Source: an uncultured Prevotella sp.
GTDB taxonomy: Bacteria; Bacteroidota; Bacteroidia; Bacteroidales; Bacteroidaceae
Length of the DNA: 6,681 nt
NCBI GenBank assembly: GCA_938018155.1
Contig: CALIIG010000303.1
Location: 1-6,681 of the forward strand
Direction: 5' to 3'
The position numbers and the translations under genes were made by a program. The notes under the pieces are model-generated. The model searched no databases, was not told the DNA's origin, and worked only from the letters and a program-made list of their open reading frames with translations. Positions 1-4,700 of this stretch are shown piece after piece. Every line of letters begins with the position of its first letter. The stretch's first letter is position 1.

Positions 1-851
1 CCGGGATTAATATATGTATTGTACGGGCTATGAATATGGAGCAGATTGTTATAAATACGTTTAAGTGCAAAATTTTTCCATGCAAACTTAATGGTTGGGT
101 CGGCTTGCAGAGGCATTCCTTTCGGATATTCGGCGTTACGCAACATTAAACGATTATAATACATACCCGCAATCATGGGCTTTTCTTCGTTGTTGGCTGT
201 TTCTTCGTCAACAATACTGGCCAATGTCACCACCTCATTGGGAGTAAGTTTAAGGCGTGTTGCTTTATCCATGCGCTGTACGTTCCAGAAGTTTTTGTTT
301 TCTTTCCGTAACCGTTCAAGCAGCCCGTCCAGAGTAATATTCCAATAGACGTCATAGGTGTTGGGAATAAACAGTGCGGCAATAGTTATAGTATCATAAC
401 CATACTTTTTGCAAACAGCTTCGTTTTTCAACGCATTGATAAGGGTTACACTGTCTAATTGGATCTTCTTGCTGAGCGCACCCGCCATATCTTCCATTGT
501 TCTTACGCTGGGAACAGCGAGGCTTACAGGTGTCTGCATGCCGTTTTTGATATGTCGGAAAAGTGTAAGCGTGCTGGTTGAAGGCTCAACGGCATAGCGT
601 CCTGTACGCACTTTTTTAGTCAGATTGCTATGTCGTGACAGCATACAAAAGGCATGATAGCTGTGCTTGCTGGCCACAGGCATGAGCTTTGTCATTAGCG
701 AATCATAGTTGTCGTCGCTGTCGATATAAAGGTATGTGGTTGTTTTCTTACATGAAAATGGTGTGAGAAGATAATAATATCCGATGCCAAAAAGAACAAG
801 TAAGCAGCCAATGGCGAGCACTAAGTAGCCCTTTTTAAAAACCTTTCTCAT
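1..851 (-). CDS. mltG: Endolytic murein transglycosylase MltG (YceG-like), 3' end cut by window edge
   Basis: MltG is a membrane-anchored lytic transglycosylase that cuts nascent peptidoglycan strands and is thought to end glycan polymerisation. I translated the minus strand from the ATG at 851-849, which is open to base 1 (283 complete codons). Residues 8-29 form one hydrophobic membrane segment after a basic MRKVFKK start, so the rest lies in the periplasm. The YceG catalytic block is at residues 210-218 (LASIVDEET), followed by YYNRL (231-235) and MPLQADPTI (246-254). By alignment from memory, E217 matches the E. coli catalytic Glu218. The first acidic position of the block is Asp215 where E. 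coli has Glu. Bacteroidales MltG is usually about 340-350 residues, so roughly 60 are missing past the edge. The gene is divergent from the HAD gene and has its own promoter. The family call is firm. Confidence 0.93.
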   Translation of the reverse strand, partial: MRKVFKKGYLVLAIGCLLVLFGIGYYYLLTPFSCKKTTTYLYIDSDDNYDSLMTKLMPVASKHSYHAFCMLSRHSNLTKKVRTGRYAVEPSTSTLTLFRHIKNGMQTPVSLAVPSVRTMEDMAGALSKKIQLDSVTLINALKNEAVCKKYGYDTITIAALFIPNTYDVYWNITLDGLLERLRKENKNFWNVQRMDKATRLKLTPNEVVTLASIVDEETANNEEKPMIAGMYYNRLMLRNAEYPKGMPLQADPTIKFAWKNFALKRIYNNLLHIHSPYNTYINP

Positions 852-877
852 TTCAATATGAATGTTTAAAAACGGTG

Positions 878-908
878 CAAAGTTACATTAAAAGGGCGAT
901 ACAGCAAA
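878..908 (-). promoter_or_regulatory. Promoter of mltG (Bacteroidetes -33/-7 type)
   Basis: On the minus strand, TAACTTTG (885-878) matches the Bacteroidetes -7 consensus TAnnTTTG exactly. A TTTG at 908-905 stands 19 bp upstream, the spacing expected for the -33 element of the primary sigma factor of this phylum. Transcription would start near 871, leaving a leader of about 20 nt before the ATG at 851. This is the best-formed promoter in the window. The start point itself is inferred. Confidence 0.75.
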
Positions 909-948
909 ACTTTTATCTTTATCTTTTATGGTTTGCAGGATAAAGCGG

Positions 949-956
949 TAACTTTG
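949..956 (+). promoter_or_regulatory. Probable -7 element for the HAD phosphatase gene
   Basis: TAACTTTG is an exact match to TAnnTTTG and lies 24 bp before the ATG at 981. The -33 side is weak: at a 19-21 bp spacing the sequence is TTTTATG rather than TTTG, and the nearest real TTTG (932-935) is only 13 bp away. The call rests on the -7 match, the position and the mirrored copy serving mltG. Confidence 0.55.
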
Positions 957-980
957 CACGCGGATAACCACAGGCATTAA

Positions 981-1637
981 ATGAATATGAAAAATATGCA
1001 ACAATATGAAAGCTATATTTTTGACTTGGATGGAACTCTGCTTAGTTCTTTAACCGATTTGGCATCGAGTTGCAACTATGCACTTCGCAGCTATGGAATG
1101 CCTGAGCGTAGCATTGATGAGGTTAGACAGTTTGTAGGGAACGGTGTTAGAAAACTGATGGAAAGGGCTGTACCTGGAGGAGTTGGAAACGAATATTTCG
1201 GTGAGGTTTACGCAGCATTCCGAGAGCATTACCTTCTTCATAACCTTGATAATACGGCTCCTTACCCGGGTATTATTGAACTCATTCAGCGTCTAAATAC
1301 ACATGGTAAGCATGTAGCGGTGGTAAGTAATAAGTTTTATGATGCGACGCAGGCATTGGTACACCATTTCTTTGGTCATTCTATTCCCGTAGCAATTGGC
1401 GAACGAGAGAATATAAGAAAGAAGCCGGCACCCGATACAGTTGTCGAAGCCCTGAAACAATTGGGTATGCCTCGTGAGACAGCTGTGTATATTGGTGACA
1501 GCGATGTGGATATAGAAACGGCACGTAACTGTGGTATACCATGCATTAGCGTGTTATGGGGATTTCGTAGTCGTGATTTTCTTCTTAAGCATGGTGCTAC
1601 TACATTAGTTAGTAAACCAGAAGAAATTTTTGATTAA
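981..1637 (+). CDS. HAD-superfamily hydrolase, phosphoglycolate phosphatase type
   Basis: This is a predicted cytoplasmic magnesium-dependent phosphatase of HAD subfamily IA. All four HAD motifs are present. Motif I is FDLDGTL, with nucleophile Asp15 and acid/base Asp17. Motif II is Ser116 in VAVVSNK. Motif III is Lys148 in RKKPAPD. Motif IV is GDSDVD, with Asp173 and Asp177 binding Mg2+. Residues about 22-92 form the helical C1 cap between motifs I and II. The length of 218 residues is normal for Gph-like enzymes. The likely substrate is 2-phosphoglycolate, but related enzymes hydrolyse pyrophosphate or nucleotide and sugar phosphates, so I give no symbol. Start choice: ATGs at 981, 987 and 996 are all possible, because motif I begins only at residue 14. 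I keep 981, which lies 24 bp after the -7 element. The gene is divergent from mltG and appears monocistronic. Confidence 0.9.
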   Translation: MNMKNMQQYESYIFDLDGTLLSSLTDLASSCNYALRSYGMPERSIDEVRQFVGNGVRKLMERAVPGGVGNEYFGEVYAAFREHYLLHNLDNTAPYPGIIELIQRLNTHGKHVAVVSNKFYDATQALVHHFFGHSIPVAIGERENIRKKPAPDTVVEALKQLGMPRETAVYIGDSDVDIETARNCGIPCISVLWGFRSRDFLLKHGATTLVSKPEEIFD

Positions 1638-1819
1638 ACATGCTGCATAGAGTTCTGCTTATTTAATTTTCAGGATGGAAATTAAACGATTCCATGACTT
1701 TCAAACAGTGTTTATGTTATATGTTTCTGATGAAAGATGGGATATTTTGTTATTCTTTAAGCTTTCAATTATTTATATTTTTTAACCTTCTATTTATATA
1801 ATCTCTTACTTTTTCTTTC

Positions 1820-1827
1820 TAATTTTG
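1820..1827 (+). promoter_or_regulatory. Candidate -7 element upstream of the small-protein/lipoprotein pair
   Basis: TAATTTTG matches the Bacteroidetes -7 consensus TAnnTTTG exactly and follows a T-rich stretch (1775-1820). No TTTG is visible 19-21 bp upstream, where the sequence is TATATA-like, so the -33 part is missing or degenerate. The start site would lie near 1834 and would put all the leader structures in the transcript. Confidence 0.45.
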
Positions 1828-1901
1828 CCGCGTGAAGAGTTTAGAAGTTACAGAAAATAAGTATAATTTCATGCAAAGAATAACGCAATTCTTTACATCT
1901 T

Positions 1902-1940
1902 TTAGCAAATTATCTTTGGTATTATCAGATAATTTGCTAA
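1902..1940. repeat. Perfect 14-bp inverted repeat (hairpin, 11-nt loop)
   Basis: TTAGCAAATTATCT at 1902-1915 is the exact reverse complement of AGATAATTTGCTAA at 1927-1940, with an 11-nt loop (TTGGTATTATC). It is too long and exact to dismiss in AT-rich DNA. Neither flank has a T tract in the right place: CACACA follows on the plus strand, and an A-rich sequence follows on the minus strand. It is therefore not a standard intrinsic terminator. A second exact TAnnTTTG match (TATCTTTG, 1911-1918) overlaps the left arm and loop, so the repeat could be an operator covering a promoter, or an RNA hairpin. Confidence 0.8.
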
Positions 1941-1958
1941 CACACACACACACACACA
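1941..1958. repeat. (CA)9 dinucleotide microsatellite
   Basis: Nine uninterrupted CA units directly abut the right arm of the 14-bp hairpin. Such tracts can change length by slipped-strand mispairing. The tract is noncoding and lies 190 bp before the start of the small-protein gene, so a length change would alter spacing or RNA folding, not a reading frame. Confidence 0.95.
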
Positions 1959-1966
1959 TTTAATCT

Positions 1967-1985
1967 AGCGTTTCAACACGCTTTT
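1967..1985 (+). other. Short hairpin with a small T run, with an alternative partner downstream
   Basis: AGCGT (1967-1971) can pair with ACGCT (1978-1982) across a 6-nt loop, followed by TTTT ending at 1985. The same left arm, extended to TAGCGT (1966-1971), can pair with ACGCTA at 2014-2019. These two foldings exclude each other. The stems are short and may be chance. Confidence 0.25.
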
Positions 1986-1995
1986 ACATTAATGT

Positions 1996-2007
1996 TATAC
2001 GCGCGCG
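1996..2007. repeat. Alternating pyrimidine-purine tract (TATA followed by (CG)4)
   Basis: TATACGCGCGCG alternates pyrimidine and purine for 12 bp in a strongly AT-rich region and ends in (CG)4. Together with the (CA)9 tract 37 bp upstream it makes two sequences of the kind that can adopt left-handed DNA under supercoiling. Any role is inference. Confidence 0.6.
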
Positions 2008-2029
2008 AGAAGCACGCTATGACGCCAAT

Positions 2030-2070
2030 AGACAAAGGACATTCGGTTGTTTCCTTTGTTTGTTTTTTTT
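2030..2070 (+). terminator. Terminator-like hairpin within the leader (possible attenuator)
   Basis: ACAAAGGA (2032-2039) pairs exactly with TCCTTTGT (2052-2059). An outer A-T and a G-U pair extend this to 10 bp around a 12-nt loop. TTG and then eight T's (2063-2070) follow immediately. The form is that of an intrinsic terminator, though the stem is AT-rich and so weak. It lies 77 bp before the next start codon and about 390 bp after the HAD gene ends. It could end read-through from the HAD gene, end a short leader RNA of about 235 nt, or act as an attenuator for the lipoprotein operon. Confidence 0.45.
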
Positions 2071-2147
2071 GTGCCGTTTTGTTTGTCATATAAGAGAGAA
2101 ATAAGGTTGAATTAACAACCATTATAATCAATAAAAATACATTTAAT

Positions 2148-2330
2148 ATGAAAGAGAATGAAGAGTTAAAAAAACACATGTATGTTCCACCTTGTTGTAT
2201 TTGTCGTCAGGTGCTTGAAGAAGGTTTTATTTGTACATCGGTTACTCATAAGGCTTCTGCTACGACTGAAGAAAATTGGGAAGAAGAGTATGTTTCTACG
2301 GATGATAGAGATAACTGGATAGAGTTCTAA
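2148..2330 (+). CDS. Small acidic cysteine-containing protein, function unknown
   Basis: A 60-residue protein with no signal peptide or membrane segment. Residues 1-13 are charged (MKENEELKKHMYV). A Pro-Pro-Cys-Cys-x-Cys cluster (Cys16, Cys17, Cys19) is followed by EEGFICTSV with Cys29, and the tail (40-60) is very acidic with two Asn-Trp pairs (43-44, 56-57). From memory, Bacteroidales genomes carry many unnamed short proteins of this plan (a start like K-x-Y-x-x-P, a middle E-x-x-x-[IL]-C-x-S, an acidic Trp-containing tail), often beside fimbrillin-like genes. The start at 2148 has an AT-rich upstream (AAAAATACATTTAAT), usual for the phylum. An alternative ATG is at 2178. The stop is 37 bp before the lipoprotein gene, so co-transcription is likely. 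Whether it is a peptide precursor, chaperone or regulator cannot be told. Confidence 0.65.
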   Translation: MKENEELKKHMYVPPCCICRQVLEEGFICTSVTHKASATTEENWEEEYVSTDDRDNWIEF

Positions 2331-2367
2331 GCAAAAAATTAAAACATAATAAAGATAATTAGAGAAA

Positions 2368-4038
2368 ATGAAAAATCTCAAGTTTTTAATACCAGCAATG
2401 TTTATGTCATTGCTGTTGACGGTCGCGCTTGCAGCATGTTCGAGTGAAGACGTTGGTGGAGTTACACCACAAAAAAATGGAAAGGGCGTACAGTTTGCAC
2501 TAAGTTTTCAAGACTTTGAAAAAGACGAAGAGGTAACGTCGCGTGCTACGGCTGACGGCGTATTGAGTAGAGATACAGTTGATTTGGGTAATAACATAGA
2601 AGCTGAGGTATTGGTGAAGAGTGATAATATACCAGCCGGTACACCAGCGACACGTGCTACATTAAGTAATGGGCATTATACTGTTGTTGCTTATCAGGGC
2701 AGTGCGGTAAAAGGAACAATTAAAGGAACATGGAATGGTACGGCATTTGTACCTGATGCAGGTTATGAGGAAGTAATGCAACTTCCGGCTGGCATCTATA
2801 CCTTTGTGTGTTTTAACGATAAAATAACACAAAATGGCAGCACGCTAACGCTTTCACGTTCAAATACTGGCAATGCAGCTCTCCTGGGTATTAATAGGAA
2901 TGTAGTAGTAAGTGGATTGAAACAGAGCGTAAGCTTTGCAATGAAGCATGCAGAAAGTAGAATGAGGATATGGTTAAGTATGTATACAGATAAGTATTTT
3001 AATCCTGCGTCTCCAATTTATTCAAATATAAGTACAACCTTGTCATCTCTTAATGCTACAGCCGTACCTGCTATTGCAAACTATGATGTAGCAACAGATA
3101 CATGGAGCAATGCAAGTGGTGCAGTTATAAATGAGGCTGATGTTAATAATTCTACTCAATCGTCTGACTATCATTACTTCCTTCCCTCAACAAACGGTTC
3201 CAGCTTTAAGCTTACATTTACCTCTGGTATGGTTTATGGGCGCAATATGGCAGGAAGAAGTTTAAAGCTGTTTACTTCACGAACACTCAATATGCAGGCA
3301 AATAAATCGTATACTGTAATTGTTAGGCTACACTATAAGTTTACCTATTTATTCTCTGATGGTACTACGGGTACTATTGCTGCCAATCCTGCAAAAACAC
3401 CAATAGGCCTTGTGGTGAACAGTGCTACACGTACGGCTGTAGCCTTGAATGAAGCCAGCACGGCAGCTTTATGGACAACACGCAGTGGCAGACAGAATGC
3501 AAATGAATGTTCTATATCATTTGATTACCAGACTGCATCGGGCGCGACAGCTTATGATGGTTACAACGAAACGTGGAATGCTGCTAATAGCTTTGATGGA
3601 ACAACGGTTAAGGCAACTTCTACTGACTTCCCCGCATTTAAGGCCGCTGCCGATTATAATCCAGGAGTTCCTACGGCATCAAATATAGGGAAATGGTATT
3701 TACCAGCTGTAGGAGAGTTTACAAAGTATTTGCAAGATACCTTGAGTCTTGGTAATACGGTAGAGTGGACGAGCACTCTGGATTGGGCGTTCAAACGGGC
3801 AGGAGGAACTGGCCTCTTTAGTGTTTTCGAGCATACTTCGATGCCAGTAAGAGAACCTCAGTCAACCTCAATATTACAAAATGCCTATTGTACAAGTTCG
3901 GAGAAGGATAATGATAATATTCTTAGCTATTTATTTGAAAATTATAGCTATGGTTGGGGAGGATATGGATGGTTTGCAGGTGGTTATTCTGCTGCCAAAA
4001 CTCAAGTTAAGCGTGTGAGACCTTTCGTACATTATTAA
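2368..4038 (+). CDS. Fimbrillin-like surface lipoprotein with C-terminal DUF1566/Fib_succ_major-like domain
   Basis: A 556-residue exported lipoprotein. The signal peptide has a basic MKNLK start, a hydrophobic core (6-20) and a lipobox LAAC with lipidated Cys24. The acidic SSED that follows agrees with the Bacteroidetes surface-export signal. Residues about 40-320 read like the Mfa/FimB fimbrillin-like families: VQFALSF near the start, Arg-Ala-Thr sites at 59-61 and 96-98, and the strand AGIYTFVCFND (141-151) typical of these proteins. Residues about 325-556 resemble DUF1566/Fib_succ_major domains: a repeated 'KTPIGLVV' strand (343-350), the WYLPAVGEF box (443-451), EWTST (466-470), AYCTSSE (506-512) and a closing RVRPF (549-553). 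It may be a pilus tip or anchor subunit, or a surface adhesin. The start at 2368 is the one that gives the proper signal peptide. The small-protein gene is 37 bp upstream and the terminator is 83 bp downstream. Family assignment is by eye. Confidence 0.8.
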   Translation: MKNLKFLIPAMFMSLLLTVALAACSSEDVGGVTPQKNGKGVQFALSFQDFEKDEEVTSRATADGVLSRDTVDLGNNIEAEVLVKSDNIPAGTPATRATLSNGHYTVVAYQGSAVKGTIKGTWNGTAFVPDAGYEEVMQLPAGIYTFVCFNDKITQNGSTLTLSRSNTGNAALLGINRNVVVSGLKQSVSFAMKHAESRMRIWLSMYTDKYFNPASPIYSNISTTLSSLNATAVPAIANYDVATDTWSNASGAVINEADVNNSTQSSDYHYFLPSTNGSSFKLTFTSGMVYGRNMAGRSLKLFTSRTLNMQANKSYTVIVRLHYKFTYLFSDGTTGTIAANPAKTPIGLVVNSATRTAVALNEASTAALWTTRSGRQNANECSISFDYQTASGATAYDGYNETWNAANSFDGTTVKATSTDFPAFKAAADYNPGVPTASNIGKWYLPAVGEFTKYLQDTLSLGNTVEWTSTLDWAFKRAGGTGLFSVFEHTSMPVREPQSTSILQNAYCTSSEKDNDNILSYLFENYSYGWGGYGWFAGGYSAAKTQVKRVRPFVHY

Positions 4039-4246
4039 TGAAGATTGGCTGGTGAGCTATGATGGCAAAAGAACGAATGCTATATAGAAAAATGTTTAGT
4101 TAATACTAAACACGATTATAAAAAGGCTGCAATGGAAGCAGATAACAAAACAAACTGTTATCAATGCCTCTGTTGCAGCCTTTGTTTTATTTAAGTAAAG
4201 TACACTTACGGCTAATTAATCGTATGTGTGAATACTTAAATAGTTT
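4039..4246. other. Convergent intergenic region
   Basis: Noncoding gap between the convergent lipoprotein and rpiB genes. It contains an 8-bp perfect hairpin (TGTTTAGT at 4093-4100 with ACTAAACA at 4105-4112, loop TAAT) lacking a T tract, then the bidirectional terminator. Nothing else was seen. Confidence 0.8.
4122..4190. terminator. Bidirectional intrinsic terminator between the lipoprotein gene and rpiB
   Basis: AAAGGCTGCAA (4122-4132) pairs exactly with TTGCAGCCTTT (4173-4183), an 11-bp GC-containing stem. Inside it, GATAAC (4141-4146) pairs with GTTATC (4157-4162) to form a second stem. On the plus strand TTTGTTTTATTT follows. On the minus strand the stem is followed by TTTTTATAA. Both readings therefore end in a U-rich tract, as expected for one terminator shared by two convergent operons. 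Confidence 0.85.
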
Positions 4247-4690
4247 TTATTTGCTTATTGCAATCTTTTCAACCCTGCGCTGATGGCGTCCCCCTTCAAA
4301 ATTGGTTAAAAGAAATTCGTCCATAATCTTCCGTGCCATTCCGTGATCGATAAATCGTCCGGGCATGACAAGAACATTGGCATCGTTATGCTGGCGAATA
4401 AGATGGGCAATCTCAGGTATCCATGCCAAACCTGCTCTGATGTCCTGGTGCTTATTCAACGTCATGGCTATGCCCTCACCTGATCCGCAAATGCCTATCC
4501 CGGGATAAACTTCGCCTTTTTCCATGCCTTGAGCCAAAGCATGGCCAAAGTCGGGATAGTCGCAACTGTCCTCACTGTTTGTCCCATAATCTTTAAAAGG
4601 AATGCCTTTTTCTGTAAGATACTGTTTGACAAACTCTTTTAATTCGAAACCTGCATGGTCGCTGGCAAGGCCCACTACTTTTATATCCAT
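4247..4690 (-). CDS. rpiB: Ribose-5-phosphate isomerase B
   Basis: RpiB interconverts ribose 5-phosphate and ribulose 5-phosphate in the cytoplasmic pentose phosphate pathway. The 147-residue protein has the normal length of the RpiB/LacAB family and its landmarks: SDHAG (10-14; Asp11 and His12 in the substrate site), GICGSGEG (66-73) with Cys68 at the catalytic base position, NKHQDIRAGL (79-88), RQHNDANVL (99-107) with His101, and EGGRHQRRV (132-140), which binds phosphate. No key residue is missing. The CGSG motif and the overall fit to RpiB argue against a LacA/LacB galactose-6-phosphate isomerase, and the neighbour tkt supports this. The ATG at 4690 is only 10 bp after the tkt stop, so the two genes are probably one transcript, with rpiB second. 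The terminator downstream closes the operon. Confidence 0.95.
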   Translation of the reverse strand: MDIKVVGLASDHAGFELKEFVKQYLTEKGIPFKDYGTNSEDSCDYPDFGHALAQGMEKGEVYPGIGICGSGEGIAMTLNKHQDIRAGLAWIPEIAHLIRQHNDANVLVMPGRFIDHGMARKIMDEFLLTNFEGGRHQRRVEKIAISK

Positions 4691-4700
4691 AGCCTGTAAA

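Larger units (their letters stand above)
875..959. repeat. 12-bp perfect inverted repeat in the divergent promoter region
   Basis: GTGCAAAGTTAC at 875-886 is the exact reverse complement of GTAACTTTGCAC at 948-959; 61 bp separate the arms. Each arm contains the -7 element of the gene it faces, so the repeat is at least partly explained by two promoters using the same core. The match extends beyond the 8-bp core on both sides (GTGC and C), which leaves room for a shared regulator site, but nothing else supports one. Confidence 0.6.
1638..2147. other. 510-bp AT-rich intergenic region / long structured leader
   Basis: I see no convincing protein-coding frame on either strand. The part nearest the HAD gene (1638-1800) is plain AT-rich DNA with only a weak 6-bp hairpin. 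From about 1800 the region becomes dense in signals: candidate -7 elements at 1820 and 1911, a 14-bp hairpin at 1902-1940, (CA)9 at 1941-1958, an alternating pyrimidine-purine tract at 1996-2007, a terminator-like hairpin at 2030-2070, and a 5-bp hairpin (GGTTG with CAACC) at 2105-2120. If transcription starts near 1834, the small-protein gene has a leader of about 310 nt. Confidence 0.7.

Noticed and set aside
409..597. 62-codon plus-strand frame opposite mltG
   Set aside because: It lies wholly antisense to the conserved mltG coding sequence and shows no independent signal.
1675..1695. 6-bp hairpin (ATGGAA with TTCCAT) as terminator of the HAD gene
   Set aside because: The stem is short, the loop is 9 nt, and no T tract follows. 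No clear terminator is visible directly after this gene.
1902..1940. 14-bp inverted repeat as an invertible-promoter recombination site
   Set aside because: Phase-variable inversions need two well-separated repeats flanking a promoter. Here the arms are only 11 bp apart, and no recombinase gene is in view.
1973..2179. Minus-strand open frame of 68 codons with a hydrophobic N-terminal stretch
   Set aside because: It is antisense to the leader structures and the start of the small-protein gene, its hydrophobicity comes from the A-rich plus strand, and it has no promoter or family likeness.
3449..3688. 79-codon plus-strand frame inside the lipoprotein gene
   Set aside because: It is an out-of-frame shadow of a long, well-supported gene and its composition (His/Leu/Arg-rich) does not resemble a real protein.
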